Below, one piece after another: positions 15,016 to 23,746 of a stretch of DNA of 64,000 bases. The DNA is from Candidatus Binatia bacterium (GTDB lineage: Bacteria > Desulfobacterota > Binatia > UBA12015), in assembly GCA_036563615.1 (NCBI GenBank), contig DATCMB010000018.1:293173-357172 (forward strand), in the 5' to 3' direction. A program made the position numbers and the translations under genes. The stretch's first letter is position 1. Each line of letters begins with the position of its first letter. The notes below the pieces were generated by a model. It was not told where the DNA came from, made no database searches, and was given only the letters and a program-made list of their open reading frames with translations.

Positions 15016-15174
15016 GGCGTCGCCTCGCTGCACGGGGCTGGTCGCCTCGCTGTAGCCGATCCGCGCAGCTCACGATATGCGCAGAGCGCGCGCTTCGTCG
15101 CGAGTGTCCATCGTGAGCGTCCGTCGCGAACGACGACGATCGCGAACCACGGCGAGAATCGCGGCGTCTTCGCC

Positions 15175-15204
15175 TTGCGTGCGAGCAAACGGGGATGCTA
15201 CCTC
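15175..15204 (+). promoter_or_regulatory. Candidate rdgC promoter
   Basis: TTGCGT (15175-15180), an 18 nt spacer and TACCTC (15199-15204) end 10 nt before the rdgC ATG at 15215. A transcript from here would have a leader of only a few bases. Confidence 0.3.
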
Positions 15205-15214
15205 GCGCGCCCTC

Positions 15215-15874
15215 ATGGGTTTCCTCTCCGCGAGCTCGTCGATCGTGCGCTTCGCCGCGCCGGCGCCGAAGCACCTCGACCGCGAGGCGCTCTGCCGCGC
15301 GATCAACCAGCGCGCCTTCCGCGAGCACGACGAGGACGGCTTGCCGAAGACGGAAGCGTTCGGCTGGGTCGCGATCCACGACCCGCTGGTGGTCGAGCTC
15401 GAGACGAGCGACGTCTTCTTCCAGCAGTACGTCGTGCTCGGCTTCCGCTACGATCGCCGCAAGGCGCCCGCGAAGCTCGTGCGTCTCGAGCGCCGACGCG
15501 CCGAGGAGGCGCGCAAGCGCGAGCAGAACCTCGAGCACCTCGGCCGCGCGGTGCGCAAGGAGATCAAGGAGGAGGTCGAGGCGCGGCTGCTCCTGCAGGC
15601 GCTGCCGAGCCCGCAGCTCTTCGAGTGCGCGTGGAACCTCGAGACCGGGACGCTGCTCTTCACCGGCAAGTCGCGCGCGCCGCGTGAGGCCTTCACGGCG
15701 CTGTTCCGCGACACGACGGGCGTCGCGCCGGTGCCGCTCATCCCGTACTTCGCGGTCGAGCGCGTCGGCCTCTCGGGGACGACGATCGACGCGGTGCGCG
15801 CGGTCGAGCGCAGCTCGCTGGTCGCCGTTCGGGCCGAGGACGGCATCGCCGCGGTCGCAGGAGCGACGTCGTGA
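15215..15874 (+). CDS. rdgC: Recombination-associated protein RdgC
   Basis: 219 residues from ATG 15215; the longer open frame to 15077 is non-coding in character. The opening MGFLSASSSIVRF, the block FGWVAIHDPLVVELETSDVFF, the YDRRKAPAKLV segment and FTGKSRAPREAFTALFRDTTG match the short RdgC type of deltaproteobacteria. RdgC binds double-stranded DNA as a ring dimer and restrains RecA filament growth during recombination. It overlaps the next gene by GTGA (15871-15874), so they form a two-gene unit. The identification rests on pattern memory and should hold on a profile search. Confidence 0.8.
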   Translation: MGFLSASSSIVRFAAPAPKHLDREALCRAINQRAFREHDEDGLPKTEAFGWVAIHDPLVVELETSDVFFQQYVVLGFRYDRRKAPAKLVRLERRRAEEARKREQNLEHLGRAVRKEIKEEVEARLLLQALPSPQLFECAWNLETGTLLFTGKSRAPREAFTALFRDTTGVAPVPLIPYFAVERVGLSGTTIDAVRAVERSSLVAVRAEDGIAAVAGATS

Positions 15875-16428
15875 GCGAGGACTTTCTCGCCGTCGTCGAG
15901 AAGAAGCGCTTCCTCGGCCGCGAGTTCCTCACCTGGCTGCTCTGGCGGCTCGAGGAGGAGGGCGGACGCTTCGCGATCGGCGGCGACGTGGTCGAGATCG
16001 CGCTCGGCGACCGGCTCGTGCTGCAGGAGCAGGGCGAGCGCAACGGCAAGCTGACGCTGGTCGACGAGGGCGACGTGCGCAGCGAGCTCGGCGCGGGTCT
16101 GCGGCGCGGCAAGCTCGTCGACCGCGCGCGCCTCTCGGTGACGCTGCAGGACCGCACCTGGCAGCTCACGCTCGACGGCGGGCTTCTGACCTACGATTCG
16201 CTGCGCTGCCCGCCGCTCGGCCCGCGCGACGCCGCGCTCGCCGACGATCCGCGCGCGCTGTTCGAGAACGACCTCTTCCTGCGCCTCGCCGACGTCGAGC
16301 ACGTCGTGCGTCTGCTCGACGGGCTGTTCGCGGAGTTCTGCGAGCTGCGCGCGTCGGCGCGCTGGGAGTCCGAGACCGTGCCGCAGCTGCGGAGCTGGGT
16401 CGCGGAGCTCGACGCGCGGACGGAGTAG
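15871..16428 (+). CDS. Conserved partner of RdgC, function unknown
   Basis: 185 residues starting at GTG 15871, four bases overlapping rdgC. The N-terminus (FLAVVEKKRFLGREFLTWLLWRLEEEGG) is characteristic of a small protein I recall following rdgC in deltaproteobacteria. The middle is beta-rich (VVEIALGDRLVLQEQG to RLSVTLQDRTWQLTLDGG), and the C-terminal 70 residues are helical (DVEHVVRLLDGLFAEFCELRAS). No membrane segment and no catalytic motif. Coupled translation implies that it acts with RdgC, perhaps as a subunit of a nucleoid or recombination complex; the biochemical role is unknown. Confidence 0.78.
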   Translation: MSEDFLAVVEKKRFLGREFLTWLLWRLEEEGGRFAIGGDVVEIALGDRLVLQEQGERNGKLTLVDEGDVRSELGAGLRRGKLVDRARLSVTLQDRTWQLTLDGGLLTYDSLRCPPLGPRDAALADDPRALFENDLFLRLADVEHVVRLLDGLFAEFCELRASARWESETVPQLRSWVAELDARTE

Positions 16429-16450
16429 GGGAGCTCTTCGCCTCGCGCGC

Positions 16451-16510
16451 GCGGCCGCGTCGCGCGTGCGGCGCTCGAAGGCGCTCGGAGCACGCGCGAC
16501 GCGTGGCCGC
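16451..16510. terminator. Large inverted repeat between convergent genes, probable two-way terminator
   Basis: GCGGCCGCGTCGCGCGTGC (16451-16469) pairs with 16490-16510: 13 continuous pairs, a 2 nt bulge and six more pairs, with a 20 nt loop. It lies between the rdgC unit (+) and the pectinacetylesterase-like gene (-), where both transcripts end. There is no T-tract. Confidence 0.6.
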
Positions 16511-16542
16511 CCGCGCGAACGCGCGAGGCGTGTCGGGCGAGG

Positions 16543-17784
16543 TCAGTCGCAGTCGATCACGACGTCGTCGCCGACCTGCACGAACGGCGGCTGCAGCGGG
16601 TCCGGCCTTGGATCGCCGGGCAGCGTCAAGCCACAGTTCGTGCACTCGACGTTGGTCCACGCCGGGCTGCCCGCGAGCATGGCGTTGACCCAGTCGACGA
16701 TCGTCGGCACGCCGCCGGTCGTGTCCTCGTAGACCTTGTCGAGGCCCCACATCCCGTGCCGGCTGCCGGTGCCGATGTAGTAGCGGTAGTTGCTCGGGCT
16801 CTCGCTGGCCTGCTGGATCGCCTGCGCGCGCATCCGCTCGTTGAACGCGCAGCTCCCTTCCCACCACGTCAGCGCCGCGACCGGGTCGTTGCCGTTGAGC
16901 ATGATGTTGTAGAAGCCCGTCTGGCCGCCGAAGCCGCCGTCGAAGGCCGTCGTGTAGTGCGCCCAGCGGCTCTCCGGGAAGTAGTGCGCGACGACGCGGG
17001 TGTAGCCCGGCATGCCCTCGTCGTTCTCCAGCACCTCGCGGAGCTGCGGGATCTCGGGCGGCAGGTTCGCGATGAAGTTCCAGTTCGGGAAGTACTCGTC
17101 GAGGAACTCCTGCGTGATGACGCCGTTGCCGGCGTCGGCGAGCACGTAGAAGCGCGCGTTCGGATACGCGAGGTGCAGCAGCGGCGCCTGGAAGAACGCG
17201 CCGTACGCGCCCGCGCTCGTGCCGGTGACGAACACCTCCTCGGGGTTCGGGAAGTTCTCGCGCGCGTACTTCTCCGCGACGCGCGCGTTGTGGTAGCCGC
17301 GGTGCTCGACGTGCAGCGGGTAGTCCTGCGCCGCGTCGCCGAAGTGAATGTCGCACGAGCAGTACGGCACGTAGAGGATGTGCCAGTCGCGGAACGGATT
17401 GCGCGGATCGTTGAGGTTGGCGAAGCCGCTCCCGTGAAAATTGGGATTGTCGCCGCCGTTGGGGTCGACGTTGGTGTCGCACGCGGGGAGGCTGCAGGTC
17501 AGCTGGTTCCAGCACGCGCCGCCGCCCTGGTAGTAGACCAGCAGCTTGTTCACCGAGCCGCGCTTGGCCCAGAAGTGGTACGGCGAGCCGTCCATGCACA
17601 TCGGGAACAGCTCCCGACCCTCGTACTCGATCGGCCCGACCGGCGAGATCATCCGGAACTCGGTGTCCGGCGGCAGGTTCGCGGTGTCGCTGTCGCTGCA
17701 GCCGGCGAACGCGAGCAGCGCGCCGGCGAGGAGCGCCGTGATCGTGCCGGTCGCGCGTCGTTCTCTTCTCAACGCATGGAGCAT
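16543..17784 (-). CDS. Pectinacetylesterase-family lipoprotein
   Basis: 413 residues. The N-terminus has a basic start, a hydrophobic stretch and the lipobox LAFAGC, so it should be a lipid-anchored exported protein. The hydrolase core shows LLVYYQGGGACWNQLTC (oxyanion region), the nucleophile serine in GTSAGAYGAFF, and the catalytic histidine in GTGSRHGMW. Cysteine pairs in CSLPACDT and PYCSCDIHF suggest disulfides. Relatives include plant pectin acetylesterases and the deacylase Notum. The bacterial substrate is unknown. GGAGGGAGAAAGCG precedes ATG 17784. It lies 46 bp downstream of the acylase gene on the same strand, so the two probably form an export-hydrolase operon. Confidence 0.87.
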   Translation of the reverse strand: MLHALRRERRATGTITALLAGALLAFAGCSDSDTANLPPDTEFRMISPVGPIEYEGRELFPMCMDGSPYHFWAKRGSVNKLLVYYQGGGACWNQLTCSLPACDTNVDPNGGDNPNFHGSGFANLNDPRNPFRDWHILYVPYCSCDIHFGDAAQDYPLHVEHRGYHNARVAEKYARENFPNPEEVFVTGTSAGAYGAFFQAPLLHLAYPNARFYVLADAGNGVITQEFLDEYFPNWNFIANLPPEIPQLREVLENDEGMPGYTRVVAHYFPESRWAHYTTAFDGGFGGQTGFYNIMLNGNDPVAALTWWEGSCAFNERMRAQAIQQASESPSNYRYYIGTGSRHGMWGLDKVYEDTTGGVPTIVDWVNAMLAGSPAWTNVECTNCGLTLPGDPRPDPLQPPFVQVGDDVVIDCD

Positions 17785-17830
17785 CGCTCTTTCTCCCTCC
17801 TGAAGGGGCGACGGTGAAACGAGCGGCGTC

Positions 17831-20221
17831 TCACCGCCGCTCGAACTCGATGACCTGCTGGAACGTCGGCCGGTTGGTGGTCGGGAAGCGGTCGGGGATG
17901 AGCCCCGGCACGAAGCCCGTCTGCGACGCCGGCCCGCGCCACTGCGACGGATCGTCGCCGTGCTCCTCGGCGAGCGCCTCCACGGTCTCGTGCAGCGCCT
18001 GCCACAGCGAGTCGACGCACCTCGGCAGCCTGCCGTTCCCGCAGTACGAAAGGTTGAAGCGACCCTTGACGCGCTCGCCGAGCAGCGCCCGCAGGTCCTT
18101 GTCGACGTAGGAGTATCCCGACGGGCCGTTCAGGTTGCGCAGCCGGTTCAGATCGCCGAGCAGGTCGCCGAACACCGGCCGCATCACCGCCTCGGCGATC
18201 GGCCGCCACACCGCGTCCATGATCACCGGACCGGCGTGGTCGTACATCCCGTCGCCGTCGGCGTCGACGCGCGGCGCGTCGTCCGCGACCCAGGCGTCGA
18301 GGATCTCGACCACCTGCTGATCGCGCGCGCTCGGCGCGCGTCCCTTCTTCAGCACGCGGCTCACGACCGGCCACACCAGCGAGCGGATGTCCTCGGTCGC
18401 GGCGCGGTTCATGATGCCGACGACGTCGGTGAGCAGCGGCTTGCGCGGCCACTGGTCGAACACCTCGACGCGGTGCACGGAGCCGTACGGCTCGTCGTCG
18501 CCGTGCATGAAGCCCGGCGCCGACTGGTTGTTCCAGTTGAGCAGCAAGCCCTCCGGGCCGCCGACGTCGTGCGGATGGGCGCGCTCGGGCAGGAAGCCCT
18601 GCCACTCGTACTGACCGGTGCCGAGCGTCGGCAGACGACGGTCGAGCCCGCGCGGACGGCGCGGCAGCAGGCCGGAGGAGAAGTAGGCCGTCGTGCGCCG
18701 CGAGACGTACGCCCAGTTGAAGGTGAAGCCGAACTGATTGGCGGTGTGCCAGAACAGGGCCGGCGTCTTCGCGACACCCTCGGTCATGCGCTTGAGCGCG
18801 ACGAGGTTCAGCGCGTCACGCCCGAACGTCGAGCGACGACGCGACAGCGCGTACGGCTTCCCGTCGACGGTCGCGGTCGCGAACACCGGCCCGTGCACCG
18901 TGACGTTGTAGATGAGCGGCGTGTCGCCGAGCGTGCCGGCGTTGAAGGTCTCCATCGGACGGCACTGCCCGTGGAAGAGGTAGTGCTTCGACTCGCGGGT
19001 CGGCCGCGATCCGTCTGGCTCGCAGAGCTCCTCTGCGTAGACGTCGCGCACGTCGTGCCCGGCCGACGTCAAGCTCCACGCGTAGTTCTCGGTGCGGCCG
19101 ATCAGCACGTACATCGCGAGCCCCGGCACCGCGATGCCCTGCGCCTTGATGCCCGCGCCCTCGAGGTGAATCTGCTGGACGATCTCCGGATAGTAGTAGC
19201 CGAGCTGCGGCCCCATGGCGGCGAGCGAGTTGCCGGTCGCCGAGCGTGAGGGCGCGGTGACGAGGAAGTTCGACGCCTGCAGCCGGGCGGGCGCCATCGC
19301 CGCCTCGTCCCCGGACTGACGCGGATCGACGCTCTCGATCGAGTCGGGATCGAGCACGACGGAGCCGGTCACCGGACCGCCGGTGAGCACGGGGTACTCG
19401 AAGCGGCGGCGGATCGTGGTCGGCGCCTCGGGGTCGTTGAACAGCATGACGTCTTCCCACGCGGCGCGACCGCGCACCTTGCCGAGGCTCTGCTGGAGCT
19501 TCGCGAGCAGGTTCGCGTTCGCCGCCTCGGCGCCGCCGCCCGAGCCGAAGATCGAGCCGATGAAGGCGGTCACCGCGAGGACGTCGTTGACGGTCGCCGG
19601 CTGCTCCTGGATGCCGTTCGCGGCCCAGTAGGCGTTGACGCCGTCCGCGTAGGCCTGCGCCTCGGCGAGGATCTGACGGCCCTCGTCGCCGTAGAGCTCG
19701 ACCAGCAGATCGGCCTGGGCGCTGACCAGCGCCTCGGCTTCGGGGCTCGGCGTGAAGCTCTGCGCGCTGGTGACGAGCGAGAAGGCGTCGATGTTCGGCA
19801 CGTCGGCGACCGCCACGCGCGCCGGACCACGGCCGATCTGGATCAGCAGGCCGCGGTCGCGCGCCGTCGTCCAGCCTGCACCGAAGGCGAGATCCTCACG
19901 GGTCTCGCCGTAGATGTGCGGGATCCCGTACGCGTCGTAGATCAGCCGCAGCCCGGGACGCCCGGTGTTCTCCTCGCGCGTCGGCTCGATCGGCTGGAAG
20001 TCCTCGGGAAGAAAGAGCCGCTCGATGTCGGCGAAGGTGACGTCGTCGCGCAGCGGCGTGAGGCCCGAGTACAGCGGCAGCTGGTCGAGCGAGTTCTCGT
20101 TGGTCGGCAGGCCGCCGTAGTTGCCCGGCGGCAGGATGTAGCGAGCGATGTCGTCGGCGGCCGCGGGAAGCGCGCAGACGAGCAGCAGGCTCACGGCGAA
20201 AGCGATCGAACGATGCTTCAC
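17831..20221 (-). CDS. Penicillin acylase-family (Ntn) amidohydrolase, exported
   Basis: 796 residues, typical length for the family. Residues 1-22 form a signal peptide ending PAAA. The alpha part includes YGIPHIYGETREDLAFGAGW, the usual DxxGVPHI-type opening. Autoproteolysis should expose S317 in QASNFLVTAPSRSATG, the N-terminal nucleophile; the preceding residue is alanine where glycine is common. Later blocks include YAWSLTSAGHDV, GPVFATATVDG and NWNNQSAPGF. The family cleaves amide side chains of beta-lactams, acyl-homoserine lactones or lipoamino compounds in the periplasm; the substrate is unknown. The start is GTG 20221 with AAGGAGGG upstream. Confidence 0.9.
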   Translation of the reverse strand: MKHRSIAFAVSLLLVCALPAAADDIARYILPPGNYGGLPTNENSLDQLPLYSGLTPLRDDVTFADIERLFLPEDFQPIEPTREENTGRPGLRLIYDAYGIPHIYGETREDLAFGAGWTTARDRGLLIQIGRGPARVAVADVPNIDAFSLVTSAQSFTPSPEAEALVSAQADLLVELYGDEGRQILAEAQAYADGVNAYWAANGIQEQPATVNDVLAVTAFIGSIFGSGGGAEAANANLLAKLQQSLGKVRGRAAWEDVMLFNDPEAPTTIRRRFEYPVLTGGPVTGSVVLDPDSIESVDPRQSGDEAAMAPARLQASNFLVTAPSRSATGNSLAAMGPQLGYYYPEIVQQIHLEGAGIKAQGIAVPGLAMYVLIGRTENYAWSLTSAGHDVRDVYAEELCEPDGSRPTRESKHYLFHGQCRPMETFNAGTLGDTPLIYNVTVHGPVFATATVDGKPYALSRRRSTFGRDALNLVALKRMTEGVAKTPALFWHTANQFGFTFNWAYVSRRTTAYFSSGLLPRRPRGLDRRLPTLGTGQYEWQGFLPERAHPHDVGGPEGLLLNWNNQSAPGFMHGDDEPYGSVHRVEVFDQWPRKPLLTDVVGIMNRAATEDIRSLVWPVVSRVLKKGRAPSARDQQVVEILDAWVADDAPRVDADGDGMYDHAGPVIMDAVWRPIAEAVMRPVFGDLLGDLNRLRNLNGPSGYSYVDKDLRALLGERVKGRFNLSYCGNGRLPRCVDSLWQALHETVEALAEEHGDDPSQWRGPASQTGFVPGLIPDRFPTTNRPTFQQVIEFERR

Positions 20222-20539
20222 GAGGGACCCTCCTTGGATCCGTCGTGGCTACACCGCTCGATGCCGCCGGGGCAACCGCGATTCGGCGCGCGTTTGCCGC
20301 GTCGCGGCATGCGCTGCGACGGCTCGGGTGACGACGCATACGGCGCCGTGCGGCACGCGCCGCGGACGCCCGCGCTCCTTCTGCCGCGACGAAAAATGCT
20401 GTCTTGACCGAGACGCGACCACGCCCGTACGGTGCTCGCGCTCGCAAGCCGAGCAGAAGCGACGAAGCCTCGGCGGACTCCGCTCCTTGGATCTTTCCCG
20501 ACCCGAGAGGCCGGCTTCCAAAGACCAGGAGACGATCAC
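20222..20539. other. Divergent intergenic region
   Basis: A 318 bp gap between the acylase (-) and the repeat protein (+). It holds the acylase ribosome-binding site at its left end, a GC stem-loop at about 20342-20361, a candidate plus-strand promoter at 20404-20433 and the AGGAGA site for GTG 20540. No small gene is convincing. Confidence 0.45.
20404..20433 (+). promoter_or_regulatory. Candidate promoter of the delta-60 repeat gene
   Basis: TTGACC (20404-20409), an 18 nt spacer and TACGGT (20428-20433), about 105 bp before the GTG at 20540. It is similar in style to the trxA and rdgC promoters. Confidence 0.35.
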
Positions 20540-22432
20540 GTGACGACGAGGCCCAGTCTCGCTCTTGCGGCGCTGCTCCCGCTCGCCGCGGTCATCCTCT
20601 TTGCCGCACGTCCCGCGCACGCCGCGCCGGGCGACCTGGATCTCGCCTTCGGCGAGGACGGCGTCGCCACCATCTCGACCGGCGGTGCGAGCGAGGCGCA
20701 GCCGCGCGCGATGGCGCGCGCCGCCGACGGCGCGCTGCTCGTCGCCGGCCAGCTGTGGCAAGGCGAGGGCGAGAGCGCCGCGGTGGTCGTCCGGCTGCTG
20801 CCCGACGGTACTCGTGACGCGGGCTACGGGGACGATGGCGAGGTCGTCCTCGCGGAGTTCGCGTCCGCGATCGGCGTCGCAGCGCAGAGCGGGGGACGCG
20901 CCGTGGTCGCCGTGGTCGAGCACGATCTACGCTTCGACCCCCGGCCGCGGACGCTCCTGCTGCGGCTCGATCCAACCGGCGCGCCCGACCCGAGCTTCGG
21001 CGACGACGGCTACGTCGACGTCCGGACGCATCTGCCGAGCGGCTTCGAGCTGCGCGGGCTCGCGTCGGACGGCGACGATCGCCTGGTGCTGCTCGCGCGC
21101 ACGACCCACGGCGGCTTCGAGAGCGTGCTCCTTCGTCTCGACCCGAGCGGCGATCTCGACCCGAGCTTCGCGAGCGCGGGTCTGCGCTGGCTCGAGGTCG
21201 AGGGGCGCACGCTCTCGGTGTCGGCCGCGGGCGCGAGCCTCGTCTCCTCCTGGCTGCCGAACGCCTTGCGACGCTTCGACGCGACGGGCGCGGCGGATGC
21301 GACGTTCGGTAGCGGCGGCACGCTGCTCGTCGACGAGGCCGCAGGGATCGGTGCGTGGGCGCGCACGGACGGGCGTCTGCTGGTCGTCGGAGGACACCGG
21401 GCCACGCTCTTCGAGCCGAGCGGCGTGCGTGTGACGAGCTTCGGCGAGGGTGGGAGCGTGGAGATCTCTCCGAGCCCCTTCACGCCGGCGTGGGCGGCCG
21501 TCGCGGGGGCGGACGACGGCTTCTTGGTCGCGTTGCCGGAAGTCGCGCCGAGCGATCCGTACGCGCGCACGATCACGATCGGCGCCCGCGACGCCTCGGG
21601 CGCGCTGCTGCCGTCCTTCGGTGCGTCCGGGATCGTGCGCGTCCCCGTCGGCGTGACGCACGACGACGCCCGCGCCGTGAGCGTCGGACCCGACGGTCGC
21701 ATCGTGCTCGCGGTGCAGGCGTACAACGGTCGGCGCACCGGCGACGTGGGTGCGGTCGCGTTCACCGCGACGGGCGCACCGGATCCCGACTTCGGCGAGA
21801 ACGGTGTGGCGCCGCTCGTCGACGCGACCGTGACCCACGACGACCTGATCGAGGGCTACTACACGACCGACATCGCGGACGCTGGTCCGCCTTGCCGACG
21901 GCCGGTTCGTCGTGATCGGCGAGCGCACCGACAACCGTCTGGTGCTGGCGCGCTACCGCGCCGACGGATCGCTCGACGGCGGCGTCGCGTACGGCGGCCG
22001 GGTGACGCGTCACTACGGCCACGATGCCTTCGTCGCGTCCGCGATCGCCGACCCGCTCGGCCGGCTGCTGATGGCCGGCGGCTCGGCGTCGCTCCCAGAG
22101 GAGTGGATCGCACGCCTCGACGGCGCGCTCGCGCCCGATGCGAGCTTCGCCGGCACGGGCTCGCTTCGCCGCAACGAGGCGCTGCGCGCCGTCGCGCTGC
22201 AGAGCGACGGTCGGATCCTCGCGGGCGGCGTCGGCGTGGTGCGGCTCGAAGACGACGGCTCGCGCGACTGGTCGTTCGGCGTGAGCGGCGTCGCGCAGGC
22301 GGTGCCGGGAGTACCCGCCGCGGAGCGCGTGTGGCGGAAGCTCTTCGTCCTGAGCGACGATTCGTTCCTCGCCGTCGGCGAGTACGACGGCGAGCTGCTG
22401 ATCGCGCGCTGCGACGCGAACGGTGTGCTTGA
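20540..22432 (+). CDS. Exported delta-60 repeat protein, N-terminal piece (frameshifted)
   Basis: Start GTG 20540 with AGGAGA 9 nt upstream. Residues 1-31 form a signal peptide ending ARPAHAA. The mature chain is a run of delta-60-type repeats of the form LDPSFGDDGYV (examples LDLAFGEDGVA, PDPSFGDDGYV, LDPSFASAGL, PDPDFGENGVA), which likely fold as beta-propeller blades. Sense coding continues to about base 21880. After that this frame turns into arginine-rich nonsense and stops at 22432, while the plus-one frame carries the continuation. The break is one extra base near 21881 (or two missing). It is either a real pseudogene or a sequencing or assembly slip. The intact protein would be about 1040 residues. 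Confidence 0.8.
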   Translation: MTTRPSLALAALLPLAAVILFAARPAHAAPGDLDLAFGEDGVATISTGGASEAQPRAMARAADGALLVAGQLWQGEGESAAVVVRLLPDGTRDAGYGDDGEVVLAEFASAIGVAAQSGGRAVVAVVEHDLRFDPRPRTLLLRLDPTGAPDPSFGDDGYVDVRTHLPSGFELRGLASDGDDRLVLLARTTHGGFESVLLRLDPSGDLDPSFASAGLRWLEVEGRTLSVSAAGASLVSSWLPNALRRFDATGAADATFGSGGTLLVDEAAGIGAWARTDGRLLVVGGHRATLFEPSGVRVTSFGEGGSVEISPSPFTPAWAAVAGADDGFLVALPEVAPSDPYARTITIGARDASGALLPSFGASGIVRVPVGVTHDDARAVSVGPDGRIVLAVQAYNGRRTGDVGAVAFTATGAPDPDFGENGVAPLVDATVTHDDLIEGYYTTDIADAGPPCRRPVRRDRRAHRQPSGAGALPRRRIARRRRRVRRPGDASLRPRCLRRVRDRRPARPAADGRRLGVAPRGVDRTPRRRARARCELRRHGLASPQRGAARRRAAERRSDPRGRRRRGAARRRRLARLVVRRERRRAGGAGSTRRGARVAEALRPERRFVPRRRRVRRRAADRALRRERCA

Positions 22433-23666
22433 CGCGAGCTACGGCGACGCAGGGGTCGTGCGACAGGCCGCGATTCCCGTCGACGCAGTCCTGCAGGCCG
22501 ACGGCAAGCTGCTCGTCCTGGCGGACGTCGCACCGCTCTCTGCCGCGCAGCGCGACGTGCGCGTGCTGCGCTTCACCGCGGGTGGGACGCTCGATGCGAG
22601 CTTCGGCGACGGCGGCGTCGCGGCGTTGCCGCTCTCCGATCCGGTGTACCCGGACCGGGAATTCCGCGCCTCGCCGCTTCGCCCCCGCGTCGCCGCGCTC
22701 GCGCTCGATCGTGCCGGCGGGATCCTCGTCGCGGGCTCGGTGTTCGACGGTCTGCGGCGTCGAGCCGCCGTCGTGCGCCTGCTCGGCGACGCGCCGGCCA
22801 CCTGCGGCAACGGCGTCGTCGAGCCGACCGAGGACTGCGACGACGGCAACGTGGTCGCGGGCGACGGCTGCGATTCCGCGTGCGCGATCGAGCCGTGCTT
22901 CCTGTGCCGCGGCGCGCCGTCGACGTGCACGGGCGACGCGACCGATGCGGACGGCGACGGCGTCTGCGATTCGATCGACGTCTGCGCGGCGACGCCCGAC
23001 GTCGCACAGCGCGACAGCGACGGTGATGGCGTCGGCGACGCCTGCGACGGCTGCCCGTTCGCCCCGGATTCCGCGCAGACCAACACCGACCGCGACCGTC
23101 GCGGCGACGCCTGTGACGTCTGCCCGCTCGACCGGCCGTTCTTGAATGACGTGACCCTGCGCTTGACGTCGAACGGCACGCGCGGCGGGCGGTTCACGGC
23201 CGCGGGACGCTTCCCGTACTACGTGCCGTTCCTCGACCCGGAGCGCGATGGATTCCGCCTGGTGGTGCGCGACGCGAGCGGCGACGTCGTGCTCGACGTC
23301 GACGCGGCGCCCGGCGCGTACGATCCCTCGACGCGTAGCGGCTGGCGGCGTGGCAGCGGCCCCGGCGCGTCGTGGCGCTTTCGCTCACCGCCGAATCCAC
23401 GCGAGGACGCGTTCACGGTCGACGTCAAGCCACTCGGCAACGACCTCGCGCGCGTCGTGGTGCGCGGGCGTCGCGCGCACCTCGCGCTGCCGACGGGCCT
23501 GCCGCTGAGCGTCACGCCGGTCGGGCGCGATCCCGAGCGCGACCTCTACCCGCAGCCGGACGAGTGCCAGGCGCTGCAGCTCGACGCGAGCCCGCCCGCC
23601 CCGGCGCGCGACGGCTGCGTGCTGCGCAACGGCGGGAGAGTGCTGCTGTGTCGCGGCGTGCCGTGA
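21912..23666 (+). CDS. Exported delta-60/Myxococcus Cys-rich repeat protein, C-terminal piece (frameshifted)
   Basis: The same gene in the shifted frame. Homology-like coding resumes upstream of the nominal GTG 21912 (LVRLADGRFVVIGERTDN). It holds further delta-60 repeats (LDASFGDGGVA, LDASYGDAGVV), then a Myxococcus cysteine-rich repeat (CGNGVVEPTEDCDDGN with GDGCDSAC), then thrombospondin type-3-like calcium-binding repeats (DADGDGVCDSIDVC, DSDGDGVGDACDGC), and a beta-rich C-terminal domain of about 170 residues ending in a cysteine pair. The set marks a large secreted or surface protein of the myxobacterial/Binatota style. Its role is unknown; calcium-stabilised surface adhesion or catabolism are possibilities. 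Confidence 0.8.
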   Translation: MIGERTDNRLVLARYRADGSLDGGVAYGGRVTRHYGHDAFVASAIADPLGRLLMAGGSASLPEEWIARLDGALAPDASFAGTGSLRRNEALRAVALQSDGRILAGGVGVVRLEDDGSRDWSFGVSGVAQAVPGVPAAERVWRKLFVLSDDSFLAVGEYDGELLIARCDANGVLDASYGDAGVVRQAAIPVDAVLQADGKLLVLADVAPLSAAQRDVRVLRFTAGGTLDASFGDGGVAALPLSDPVYPDREFRASPLRPRVAALALDRAGGILVAGSVFDGLRRRAAVVRLLGDAPATCGNGVVEPTEDCDDGNVVAGDGCDSACAIEPCFLCRGAPSTCTGDATDADGDGVCDSIDVCAATPDVAQRDSDGDGVGDACDGCPFAPDSAQTNTDRDRRGDACDVCPLDRPFLNDVTLRLTSNGTRGGRFTAAGRFPYYVPFLDPERDGFRLVVRDASGDVVLDVDAAPGAYDPSTRSGWRRGSGPGASWRFRSPPNPREDAFTVDVKPLGNDLARVVVRGRRAHLALPTGLPLSVTPVGRDPERDLYPQPDECQALQLDASPPAPARDGCVLRNGGRVLLCRGVP

Positions 23667-23746
23667 GCGAGCGCTCCGGCGTTGCGTCGCCGACTTCGGG
23701 CGCGCCGTGGACGAGCGTGCGGCTGGGCTTCTCCCCGCGTGGCACG

